Source: Pseudomonas japonica
GTDB lineage: Bacteria > Pseudomonadota > Gammaproteobacteria > Pseudomonadales > Pseudomonadaceae
Assembly: GCF_900188455.1 (NCBI RefSeq)
Contig: NZ_FZOL01000030.1
Location: 1 to 64,000, forward strand
Reading direction: 5' to 3'
Length of the DNA: 64,000 nucleotides
Below the pieces are notes generated by a model. That model saw nothing but the letters and a program-made list of their open reading frames with translations. It was not told the DNA's origin and ran no database searches. Of the stretch, positions 38,455 through 46,845 are shown in pieces; within the stretch, counting starts at the first letter, position 1, and each line of letters opens with the position of its first letter. Position numbers and translations under genes: made by a program.

Positions 38455-39231
38455 TCAGATACTCATCACCATCTGCCCACTGTCCACCCGCAACTCCACC
38501 CCATTCACCGCTCGCGCCTCATCACTGGCGAGAAACAGCACGCTCGCCGCCACATCCTCCGGCCGGCACATGCGGTTCATCGGGTCGCTGTCGATGGTCA
38601 GCCGCTCCGGGTCCAGCCCCGCCGGAAAACCACCACTGGTCATGTCGGTCAGCACACCATCCGGATGCAGGCTGTTGCAGCGAATCCGGTATTTGCGCCG
38701 CCTGCAGAACGCCGCCACCGAGCGACTCAAGGCCGCCACCGCTCCCTTCGAGGCGCTGTAGGCCAGGTAATCGTCACGCCCGGCCAGGGCGGCGATGGAG
38801 GACAGGTTGATGATCGAACCACCACCCTCCTTCATCAGCCCGATCGCCTCGCGACACCCCAGGAACACGCTGTCGGCATTGATCCGCATCAGCTTGTGCC
38901 AGTCGTCCAGCGGGGTCTCCTCGATGCTGCCGCTGATCAGGATGCCGGCATTGTTGACCAGGATGTCCAGCCGCCCGTATCGCTCGCGCACTACCTCCAC
39001 CAAGGCCTGCCAGGCGCGCTCGCTGCTGGCGTCATGGCGTACGAACAGGGTCGTCGCGCCCAGTTCCGCGGCCAGCGCCTCACCCGCCGCTTCATCGATA
39101 TCGGCGATCACCACCCGCGCGCCTTCACGCACCAGCAGACGTACGCTGGCCCGACCGATGCCACGGGCACCGCCGGTGACGATGGCGACCTTGCCGGCGA
39201 CCCGGCCCTGTGTGTTGCGTTGCTCAGTCAT
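38455..39231 (-). CDS. Short-chain dehydrogenase/reductase
   Basis: 258 residues with all classical SDR marks: TGGARGIG cofactor loop (residues 19-26), NNAG (about 92-95), catalytic Ser in INLSSIAAL and YSASKG (Tyr-x3-Lys). ADIDE after the second strand indicates NAD(H) preference. The C-terminal 'GVELRVDSG' is also typical. It is the last gene of the flavoprotein operon, overlapping the gene before by four bases, so a hydroxysteroid- or related alcohol dehydrogenase role is plausible but not proven. Confidence 0.9.
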   Translation of the reverse strand: MTEQRNTQGRVAGKVAIVTGGARGIGRASVRLLVREGARVVIADIDEAAGEALAAELGATTLFVRHDASSERAWQALVEVVRERYGRLDILVNNAGILISGSIEETPLDDWHKLMRINADSVFLGCREAIGLMKEGGGSIINLSSIAALAGRDDYLAYSASKGAVAALSRSVAAFCRRRKYRIRCNSLHPDGVLTDMTSGGFPAGLDPERLTIDSDPMNRMCRPEDVAASVLFLASDEARAVNGVELRVDSGQMVMSI

Positions 39232-40922
39232 GACGCGGCCTCGTCGGCAAGTTGTGGTTGGTGGCTGTCCTGCCCTTGCCGCGCCGCGGCCAGGCCGGCA
39301 CGCCGTCCGGAGAACACGCAGTCGGCCAGGGACAGGCCGCTGATATACAGGTGCGAGGGAATGCCCACGGCGGCGCGCCCCGCGGCATACAGGCCCGGCA
39401 CCGCGCGCGAGGCGCCGTCGAGCACCGCGCCGCTGTCTTCGTCGACGCGCAGGCCGCCCAGGGTCAACGCGCCCAGCGGGAAGATCGGATTGCCCACGGA
39501 AATGTCGCAGGCATAGAACGGCCCCTGCTCCAGCGCCTGGCGCCCACCCCGCGACTTGCCGAACGGATCGCCCGTCTCGCCACGGGCCGCGGCATTGTTG
39601 GCCTGCACCGCTTCGCGCAGGGCCTGGGCATTCATCCCGGTGGCCTGCGACAGTTCATCGAGGCTGCGCCCCTTGCGGATGTTGAACAGCATCAGGGCCA
39701 GCGCCGGCACGGTCTGGAACCACCAGTAGCCCTTGAACAAGGCCTCGCGCAGGGCCTTGCGGCGCAGCGGCGCATCCAGCACCAGCCAGGCGCGACCGCC
39801 CTGTTCTTCCATCAACGGCTGGCCAAGGGTGGCGCCGTAGACTTCCTCGTTGCAGAAGCGCCGGCCCTCGCTGTTGACCACAATGCCCTTGTGCCAGCTG
39901 TACGGCGGGTTGATGAAGCGCCAGGCCGAGACCCGCTCCAGACGGTCGCTGGCCGCACCGACGCTGAGCCCCAGACGCAAGCCGCTGCCATCGCAGCCGG
40001 TGGCGCCGACCTTGAAGTTGCGGCGGAATTTCGGCGCGTGCAGGCCGATCAGTTCACGGTTGAAGATAAAGCCGCCGGTGCTGAGGATCACCGCCTTGCT
40101 CGCCCGCACCAGCATCGGCCGGGCGAAGTCCTTCTCCAGTTGCGCCGCGCGCTGGCGCAGGCCGTCGCAGTAGCCCGGGGCGAAGTTCTGCAGCTTCTCG
40201 GCCCGCGCGATCAGTTTCCCGTGCAGGTCGGCCTGCTGGCTGCCTGGCGGCAGGCGCCAGAACTCGGCGCCGATCACCCGGCCCACGGCATCCACCACCA
40301 GGCGTCTGGCGGCAGCCTGCAACAGCGGGCGCACCCCGGCGCGCAGGCAGGCCGTCTGCAGATGGCTGTAAAGCACCGCGCCGCACTGGCCCTTGCCGAC
40401 GGTGCGATGGCCACGCGGCGCCGGTGGGTTGTCGCCACCGTAGAGCGGCACCAGCTCGTTGCCGGAGTAATAAAGGTAGTAACCGTCCTGCGGGTAGGAG
40501 GTCTTGCCGCCCGGCGGCACTTCGTGGGAATACGCCGCGCCATGGCGCTCCAGCCATTCCAGGTTGGCCACGCTGTCATTGCAGAAACGGCGCAGGGTCG
40601 CGTCGCTGACCACGCCGTGGGTTTCATGCTTGAGGTAATCGAACATCGCTTCGGGGGAGTCGTTGTAGCCGGCGCGTCGCTGCTGACGGGTACCGCCGCC
40701 GGCATAGACCACGCCGCCACTCTTGGCGCTGGCGCCACCGCCCTGGAAACGGTCGGCCACCAGCACATCGGCGCCGGCGGCGCGGGCTTCGAGGGCCGCG
40801 CAGGCACCGGCCGCGCCCCAGCCGAGCACCAGCACCTCGCAATGGTCATCCCACTGGCGCTGGTGCAAGTCGTCGCTGCGCAGCGGCGGCAGGATCGGCG
40901 TCACCGTATCGACACGACTCAT
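39228..40922 (-). CDS. FAD-dependent oxidoreductase (KstD/fumarate reductase-type) 1
   Basis: 564 residues. The dinucleotide site LVLGWGAAGACAALEARAAGADVLVADRF is followed by GGGASAKSGGVVYAGGGTRQQ, the FAD_binding_2 pattern. The region MLVRASKAVILSTGGFIFN and the end PGLYAAGRAAVGIPSHLYISGLSLADCVFSGRRAG close the FAD domain. The family includes fumarate reductases and 3-ketosteroid dehydrogenases, which remove or add hydrogen across a C-C bond next to a carbonyl. Substrate unknown. It overlaps both neighbours by four bases. Confidence 0.88.
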   Translation of the reverse strand: MSRVDTVTPILPPLRSDDLHQRQWDDHCEVLVLGWGAAGACAALEARAAGADVLVADRFQGGGASAKSGGVVYAGGGTRQQRRAGYNDSPEAMFDYLKHETHGVVSDATLRRFCNDSVANLEWLERHGAAYSHEVPPGGKTSYPQDGYYLYYSGNELVPLYGGDNPPAPRGHRTVGKGQCGAVLYSHLQTACLRAGVRPLLQAAARRLVVDAVGRVIGAEFWRLPPGSQQADLHGKLIARAEKLQNFAPGYCDGLRQRAAQLEKDFARPMLVRASKAVILSTGGFIFNRELIGLHAPKFRRNFKVGATGCDGSGLRLGLSVGAASDRLERVSAWRFINPPYSWHKGIVVNSEGRRFCNEEVYGATLGQPLMEEQGGRAWLVLDAPLRRKALREALFKGYWWFQTVPALALMLFNIRKGRSLDELSQATGMNAQALREAVQANNAAARGETGDPFGKSRGGRQALEQGPFYACDISVGNPIFPLGALTLGGLRVDEDSGAVLDGASRAVPGLYAAGRAAVGIPSHLYISGLSLADCVFSGRRAGLAAARQGQDSHQPQLADEAAS

Positions 40923-42631
40923 GAGGCCTCCCGGGCGAGATGGTTCGCCGCCACGTAGCCAAAGGTCATGGCCGGGCCGAGGGTGCCGCCGGCCCCGGGG
41001 TAGCTGGTGCCCATCACCGAGGCCGAGCAGTTGCCGATGGCATACAGGCCCGGGATCGGCGTGCCGTCGTCACGCACCACCTGGGCATGCTCGTTGGTCA
41101 GCAGACCGCCCTTGGTGCCGATATCGCCGGCATCCAGGCGCATGGCGTAGAACGGCCCCTTGCGCAGTGGCGCCAGGCAGGGGTTGGGCTTGATGTTGCA
41201 ATCGCCGTAGTAACGGTCGAAAACGTTGCCGCCACGGGCGAAGTCGGCGTCGACGCCAGTGCGCGCGTAGTCGTTGACCCTGGCCACGGTACTTTCCAGC
41301 CCGGCGCCATCCACGCCGATCTGCGCGGCCAGCTCGGCCAGGGTGTCGGCCTTCCAGTACAGGCTGTTCAGCCACTCCTTGCGCAGCCGGCTGTCGGGCA
41401 TGACCTGAGCCGGCATCAGCGGCCCCATCGCATAGTTGAAGCGGAAATGCGCGTCGAAGATCACCCAGGCCGGCACGCTGCGCCCGCCGCTGTGCTGGTT
41501 GTCGCGGTGCATGGCATCGACGAATTCCAGGTACGGCGCGGCTTCGTTGACGAAACGCTGGCCGTTGCCATTGACCACGATGGCACCGGGGAACGCCCGC
41601 TCGGCGAAGATGCCACGGGGTTTCTCCTCGCCCGGCACGGCGATGGTCGGCGCCCACCAGGCCCAGTCCATCAGCGCCGTGGCGGCACCCTCGCGCATCC
41701 CGGCGAGCAGGGCCGCGCCGGTGTTGTTGCCCGGTGGCGTGGCGCTCCAGGCCATCTGCGTGGGCTTGGGCAGGTACTGCTCGCGCAGCGCCTGGCTCTG
41801 TTCGAAACCGCCGGAGGCGAAGATCACACCGTGGCGGGCCTCGATCGCCAGTTCCCGACCGTCACGGATGACCTTGATCCCGGCGACCTTGCCGTCCTGC
41901 ATCAGCAGCTCGCGAAAATCGGTGTCGAGCCACAGCGGTACATCGCGGTCCATCAGCGAGCGACGCAGGGAAGCGACCAGCGAACTGCCCAGGGCCGCGC
42001 GGCGGTCGTACTTGCTCTTGCGCCGCCATTTGAAGTCCAGCTTGTAGCGCAGCATCAGGCCGAGGATCAGCCAGCGCCAGCCGAAACCGCGGGCCATGGC
42101 CTTGTGCGCGTGGCGCGCGGTCCAGGCGATGCGGCCCATGAGCAGGGTCGAAGGCGACGGTTTGCGCAGATTGTCCAGTTCCTCGCCAAGCAGGCTGGTG
42201 TCGAACAGTTCCGGGTCGAGGGTGCGGCCGCCGGGCAGCGAGCCGGGCAGGTGCGGATAGTAGTCCGGGTACTTCGCCGCCACCGCGTAGCGTACCCGGC
42301 TGTTGCGGGTCAGCGCCTCGATCATCTTCGGCGCGTTGTCCAGGTAGGCCTGCAGACGTGCCGGTTCGACGTGTTCACCGGCCGCGGCCTGCAGGTAGCG
42401 CAGCGCCAGTTCGGGACTGTCGTTGCCGCCCAGGCGGGTGAAATAGTGGTTGTTGGGAATCCAGATCCCGCCCCCGGAGATGGCCGAGGTGCCGCCGTAC
42501 TTGTCGCTTTTTTCCACGATCAGGACCCGCAGACCGTGATCGGCGAGAAACACCGCCGAAGTCATCGCGCCCGCGCCGGAGCCGACGACGATCACGTCGT
42601 AGCCGGATTGAGACTGAACTTGAGCCGTCAT
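40919..42631 (-). CDS. FAD-dependent oxidoreductase (3-ketosteroid Delta1-dehydrogenase-like) 2
   Basis: 570 residues. YDVIVVGSGAGAMTSAVFLADHGLRVLIVEKSDKYGGTSAISGGGIWIPNNHYFTRLG is close to the standard start of 3-ketosteroid dehydrogenases ('GG.s..SGG..W.P.n'). The end GLYAIGNCSASVMGTSYPGAGGTLGPAMTFGYVAANH fits too ('G.sYpgaG.tlG.....g..aa'). It is the first gene of the operon with the second flavoprotein and SDR. Steroid or terpenoid ring oxidation is the best guess; no other steroid genes are in view. Confidence 0.88.
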   Translation of the reverse strand: MTAQVQSQSGYDVIVVGSGAGAMTSAVFLADHGLRVLIVEKSDKYGGTSAISGGGIWIPNNHYFTRLGGNDSPELALRYLQAAAGEHVEPARLQAYLDNAPKMIEALTRNSRVRYAVAAKYPDYYPHLPGSLPGGRTLDPELFDTSLLGEELDNLRKPSPSTLLMGRIAWTARHAHKAMARGFGWRWLILGLMLRYKLDFKWRRKSKYDRRAALGSSLVASLRRSLMDRDVPLWLDTDFRELLMQDGKVAGIKVIRDGRELAIEARHGVIFASGGFEQSQALREQYLPKPTQMAWSATPPGNNTGAALLAGMREGAATALMDWAWWAPTIAVPGEEKPRGIFAERAFPGAIVVNGNGQRFVNEAAPYLEFVDAMHRDNQHSGGRSVPAWVIFDAHFRFNYAMGPLMPAQVMPDSRLRKEWLNSLYWKADTLAELAAQIGVDGAGLESTVARVNDYARTGVDADFARGGNVFDRYYGDCNIKPNPCLAPLRKGPFYAMRLDAGDIGTKGGLLTNEHAQVVRDDGTPIPGLYAIGNCSASVMGTSYPGAGGTLGPAMTFGYVAANHLAREAS

Positions 42632-43199
42632 TGTTGTTATGCCATTAGCTGAGGTCAGGAAAGCCGCCGGTCAGGGGGCGGTGGACCTCATCTTCGTGGG
42701 GCTGGGCGGGAGGGGGCATCGTCAAAGCGGACTAGGTGGCAGGCCGTGGATTCCATGGCGCGTTTGATGATCTGGCGGGAAACAGCATCAGGGCTGTCAG
42801 GTACCTGCCTCGGGGCTTGCAGCGCCCTCCAGATCGAACGCCGCCCGCGCGGCGCATCGCGAGCGCGCTCGCTCCTACATTTTTTGCAACGTGCCATGGC
42901 CTGTGAGAGCGGCGTCGCCAGCCTTTGGTGCCTGACGATTCATCGTGGGGAAGCTGTTGGGCTCGACGCGGTACCGTGTCGTACCAACAAGGCGGTCAAC
43001 CATGGCCTGTCAGGCATAGGCACGTTGCAAAAAATGTAGGAGCGAGCGCGCTCGCGATGCGCCGCGCGGGCGGCGCTCGATCTCACGGGCGCAGCAAGCC
43101 CCAAGACTGGCGTCTGACAGCCTTGATGCGGTTCCCGGCAAGCCCTCAAAGATGTGTAGATACCCACGCAGCGATGAGGCCATCAAGAACAACAGAGAA
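42632..43199. other. Intergenic region with long imperfect inverted repeat
   Basis: No gene seen. Bases about 42777-42897 and 43008-43130 are imperfect reverse complements, best in the parts reading gttgcaaaaaatgtaggagc and gcgctcgcgatgcgccgcgc. The unit includes a REP-like core GCGAGCGCGCTCGC. The 110 bases between arms hold nothing recognised. Confidence 0.7.
42777..43130. repeat. Long inverted repeat (REP/MITE-like pair)
   Basis: Two arms of about 120 bases face each other. The inner 70 bases of each arm are nearly identical, and the outer parts (for example gcaagcccc, ctgacagcc, tgatgc) agree in shorter blocks. Larger than an ordinary REPIN pair but with the same palindromic core, so probably a relative of the REP system. 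Confidence 0.7.
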
Positions 43200-43871
43200 C
43201 TATTTCTTCTTCAGGTTCAGATAGGACTGATGCAGATCGGAAGCCCAGCCATCGATCACCGCCTTCACATCATCCGGTTTCATCACCTGGCTGCTGTTCT
43301 CCAGCGGCTTGCCGGTGCCCTTGCGTACCACCTGGGCCAGCACCTTGTTGTTGCCGCCGTCGATGAACACCGCTTCTGTGGCGATATCGGTTTCCTGGTC
43401 GCGGATCCCCGACGCCGTGCTCACCGCCGCGGCCACCAGGGCCACCGGGATCACTTCATAGGGCTTGAGCCCCTCGGTCTTGCTGCTCACCGCGGTGATC
43501 GCCGGACGCACCACGATCACCCCCGGCCCGGGGGCGCTGGCCAGCGGCAGGGATTTGCCCAGCTCACGCTTGAGCGCCTGGTCGTAATAGCTGGTGATCC
43601 CCTGCAGCGTGCTCTGCGGAATCTGCGCCGTGGCCTGGGGCTTGGGATACAGCTGACTCGGTTCGATGTAGACGCTGCGATAGGCGTCAGGCTTGAGTTG
43701 CGGATCGATCCAGCGCATCACCGGCGCCCCGGACGGCGATCGGGCCTCCTTGAGCCGGCTGTAGTCCTTGAGAAAACCCGAGTACTCGTCCGGTTTGCTG
43801 ACGCCGCTGGAGCAGCCAGCGAGCAGCAACGAGGTCAGGCAGAGCGATCCCATCATCAGTGCGACTTTCAT
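43200..43871 (-). CDS. DUF3313 lipoprotein
   Basis: 223 residues from ATG 43871, which follows a strong GGGGAGGA site; an upstream start is less likely. The lipobox LLLAGC (Cys20) ends the signal peptide. The body matches DUF3313: SGFLKDYSRLKEARSPSGAPVMRWIDPQLKPDAYRSVYIEPSQLYP, and GVIVVRPAITAVSSKTEGLKPYEVIPVALVAAAVSTASGIRDQETDIATEAVFIDG. These are outer-membrane-facing lipoproteins of unknown function in Pseudomonas. It appears to be a single-gene unit. Confidence 0.9.
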   Translation of the reverse strand: MKVALMMGSLCLTSLLLAGCSSGVSKPDEYSGFLKDYSRLKEARSPSGAPVMRWIDPQLKPDAYRSVYIEPSQLYPKPQATAQIPQSTLQGITSYYDQALKRELGKSLPLASAPGPGVIVVRPAITAVSSKTEGLKPYEVIPVALVAAAVSTASGIRDQETDIATEAVFIDGGNNKVLAQVVRKGTGKPLENSSQVMKPDDVKAVIDGWASDLHQSYLNLKKK

Positions 43872-44087
43872 AAGTCCTCCCCTTATGGAAAACACCGCTG
43901 ACTGCAGGCCAGCGGGTTAGGTATAGCCCAGCTTTCGCCCGTTGCCGGGGACAAGCACCACGCCGCGCCCGGGAAAGCTTTGCGCACAGGGTTTTCGCCC
44001 CTCGCCCAGCGCAGTAGCAAGTGGCCACAACCCTGCTCTACACTCGCTCGCCATGGACCCACCTCCCCCCACAGCGAAAGGCGGAAC

Positions 44088-46763
44088 ATGGACAGGGAAG
44101 AAGCCGTTTCACCCGAGCAACGCATGCAATTCGACGCCGAACAGGCGCGCCTCGACGAACGCCAGCGCCTCCTGCAACTGCCCGCCAGCGGCCGCGGGCG
44201 CTGGGCCCTGGCCTTGTCCGGCGGCGGTATCCGCAGCGCCACCTTCTGCCTGGGCGTACTCCAGGCCCTGGCCCGCGCCCGGGCGCCGGGCGCGCTGCCG
44301 GCTGGCGACGACCGCCAGGCGACGCTGGGCAAGCGCCTGTTGCCACGCTTCGACTACCTCTCGACGGTCAGCGGCGGAGGCTATATAGGGTCGTTCTTCG
44401 GCAGCCTGTTCCTCCCCGGACGCCTGCGCGGGCGAGAAGACACCGGCACCCTCGGCGAAGGCGACGCCCGTGCCGGCGACCAGGCCCGGATCGAAGCGGC
44501 GCGGGATGCCTACGACACGCTCGATTACGAACCGCCGGGGCGCATCCACACCGGCGACGACTACCGCCAGCAGCCGGTGGGCGCCGCGCCGCTGGCCTGG
44601 CTGCGGGAAAACGGCCGCTACCTGACCCCGGGCGGTGCCGGCGATCTCTTCTATGTCCTCGGCCTGTCGCTGCGCAACCTGTTCGCGGTGCATATGGTCA
44701 TCGGCATGCCGCTGCTGTTCACCCTCGCCCTCGCCGTCCTGGCGCAGTTGCTGATCGGCGCCAGCCCGCTCTGTGCGGCGGGCGGCATGCTCAGCGCCGC
44801 ACCCCTGCTGTGCGCGTCGCTCTGGTGGCTGCCGGGAGCCCTGCTGCTGTGCGCGGTGCTGCCGTTGATGCTGGCGTTCTGGATGGTCTATCGCCGAAAC
44901 CACAGCGACGACTCGCTGCATCCCTTCAACCTGGCCACCGGGCTGTACGTGCTCTCTGGCCTGGTGACGCTCGCCCTCGGCCTGTTCGCACCGGACATCG
45001 ACACCAGCCTGCGCGTGCTGCTGGTCCTCTTCGCGCTGGTGTGCGCGCTGGGCCTGGTCTACTGCCTGTGGCTGTGCCTTTACCTGAGGCGCGGGCGCAA
45101 GGACCCGGACAAGGTCCTGACGCGGCAGAACAGCGTGGGCACCTATCGGGTCCTGGTCACCCGGCGCCTGGCCTCGGCCATCGTCGCCACCCTGGTCAGC
45201 ATGTTCTTCGCCCTGATTCCATGGCTGAGCGAATGGCTCTTCCTGCGCGTCGAACAGGGACCGCTGCTGTCCGGGGCCGCCGTGCTGCCGCTGTTGATGG
45301 CCCTGGTGCGTCAGGTCTCGCTGTCCAACGACGACAAGGCCACACCGGGCTGGCTGAGCAAGCTGCCGATCGGCCTGATCGCCGGCGTCGTCGGTGCGGC
45401 GATCTTCCTGCTGGTCGCGCTGTTCTGGGGATTGCTGGCGCAGTACGTGCGCTTCGGCAGCGACGCCCTGGACGATTCCCAGGGCTGGCTGCGCCTGACC
45501 GCGCTGGTCGTGCTGGCGGCGCTGTGCAGCCTGGGCTCGGGCGGGTTCATCGGTTTCCTCAACCTGTCCTCGTGGCAGGCGTTCTACCGCGCGCGCCTGG
45601 CCCGTGCCTACCTGGGCGCCTCCAATGGCCTGCGTTTCTCCGGCAGCAGCCGCAAGATGCGCAAGCGCCTGCTGAGCGTCGCCGAAACCCTGCCGGGAGA
45701 CGACGTCGGCATCGAGGACTACTACGCCAGCAACGGCTGCGCGCCGCTGCACCTGATCAACGTCACCCTCAACCAGACCGTCGACCCGGCCGAACAACTG
45801 GTCCAGCGCGACCGCAAAGGCAAGCCGCTGTGCCTGGCGCCGTCCGGGGCCGAGGGCATGGCCAGCGTCAGCTACCTGCTCGACGGCGAACCGCGCCAGC
45901 GCACGCCGCAGCCTGAGCGCGGCGAGATGTACCAGCCACTGACCCTGGCGCACTGGGTCGCCACCTCGGGCGCGGCGGTGTCCACCGGCCTTGGCCGGCA
46001 GACCAGCCTCGGGACCTCGCTGGCCCTGGGCCTGACCAACATGCGCCTGGGCACCTGGTGGCCCGCCGATTTCCTGCGCGACGGCGAATGCCCCGGTGGC
46101 CTGCGCAGCAGCCGCGACAGCCTGGGCGAGCGCACCCTGACCACCCAGCACTACCTGTTCCAGGAACTGACCGCGCGCTTCCATGGCTTGAATCGCGACT
46201 TCCAGTACCTGTCCGACGGCGGCCACTTCGAAAACACCGCGACCTACGAACTGCTGCGCGAAGGCCGCAACATCGAACTGATCGTGACCTGTGACTGCGG
46301 GGCCGACCCGACCTACCAGTTCAACGACCTGGCCAACCTGATCCGCCTGGCGCGGATCGACCAGGCCCTGGAGATCAGCGAGGATGCCGGGGTGTTCGAG
46401 GACGCGGTGCTGGCGCCGTATTTCGGGCGGATCGCGGACTTCGCCGTGGATGCCGAGGCGCGTCGACGGGCGGATTACCGGCGCTGCGCGATCCTGCTCA
46501 ATGTCCGCAACAAGGACGGCGAGCTGACCGCGCGGATCCTGGTGCTCAAGCCGAACCTGATCGCCGGCCTGCCGCTGGACCTGGTCAACTACGCCAGCGC
46601 GCATCCGACCTTCCCCAACGAGAGCACGGCGAACCAGTTCTTCGACGAGGCGCAGTTCGAAAGCTACCGGCAGTTGGGGTTGCAGATCGGCGGGCGCTTG
46701 TTCGGGGAGGGGAAAGAGGCTTCGCCGGTGGCGGATGCGCTCTGGAAATACCTGGCCCCGTAG
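44088..46763 (+). CDS. Large membrane-associated patatin-like phospholipase
   Basis: 891 residues from ATG 44088. The patatin start is clear: WALALSGGGIRSATFCLGVLQAL (oxyanion loop GGGIRS), then FDYLSTVSGGGYIGSFFGSLF with the catalytic Ser in the G-x-S-G-like step VSGGG. The partner acid is in FQYLSDGGHFENTATYELL (DGG). Between them, residues about 200-510 hold some nine membrane segments, which is unusual for patatins. Likely an acyl hydrolase acting on membrane lipids at the inner membrane. It stands alone between opposed genes. Confidence 0.85.
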   Translation: MDREEAVSPEQRMQFDAEQARLDERQRLLQLPASGRGRWALALSGGGIRSATFCLGVLQALARARAPGALPAGDDRQATLGKRLLPRFDYLSTVSGGGYIGSFFGSLFLPGRLRGREDTGTLGEGDARAGDQARIEAARDAYDTLDYEPPGRIHTGDDYRQQPVGAAPLAWLRENGRYLTPGGAGDLFYVLGLSLRNLFAVHMVIGMPLLFTLALAVLAQLLIGASPLCAAGGMLSAAPLLCASLWWLPGALLLCAVLPLMLAFWMVYRRNHSDDSLHPFNLATGLYVLSGLVTLALGLFAPDIDTSLRVLLVLFALVCALGLVYCLWLCLYLRRGRKDPDKVLTRQNSVGTYRVLVTRRLASAIVATLVSMFFALIPWLSEWLFLRVEQGPLLSGAAVLPLLMALVRQVSLSNDDKATPGWLSKLPIGLIAGVVGAAIFLLVALFWGLLAQYVRFGSDALDDSQGWLRLTALVVLAALCSLGSGGFIGFLNLSSWQAFYRARLARAYLGASNGLRFSGSSRKMRKRLLSVAETLPGDDVGIEDYYASNGCAPLHLINVTLNQTVDPAEQLVQRDRKGKPLCLAPSGAEGMASVSYLLDGEPRQRTPQPERGEMYQPLTLAHWVATSGAAVSTGLGRQTSLGTSLALGLTNMRLGTWWPADFLRDGECPGGLRSSRDSLGERTLTTQHYLFQELTARFHGLNRDFQYLSDGGHFENTATYELLREGRNIELIVTCDCGADPTYQFNDLANLIRLARIDQALEISEDAGVFEDAVLAPYFGRIADFAVDAEARRRADYRRCAILLNVRNKDGELTARILVLKPNLIAGLPLDLVNYASAHPTFPNESTANQFFDEAQFESYRQLGLQIGGRLFGEGKEASPVADALWKYLAP

Positions 46764-46767
46764 GCGC

Positions 46768-46840
46768 GAGGCGTGCCCGCGAAGGACCGCATGGCAGTTC
46801 TTCGCGGGCAAGCCGCGCTCCTACGGGATCATGCCAATGA
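46768..46840. repeat. Inverted repeat between convergent genes
   Basis: CCGTAGG...GCCCGCGAAG and TTCTTCGCGGGC...CCTACGG form a long imperfect hairpin between the patatin gene (+) and the transporter gene (-). It probably acts as a two-way terminator and belongs to the REP-type repeats of this genome. Confidence 0.6.
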
Positions 46841-46845
46841 CAGGG

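Noticed and set aside
39252..42652. Two long + strand open frames opposite the flavoprotein operon
   Set aside because: Both mirror the - strand genes, which have clear FAD motifs; the + products are low-complexity His/Ala/Arg-rich.
44109..46811. A 900-codon open frame on the - strand
   Set aside because: Exact shadow of the patatin gene with Gln/Arg/Ala-rich, domain-free sequence.
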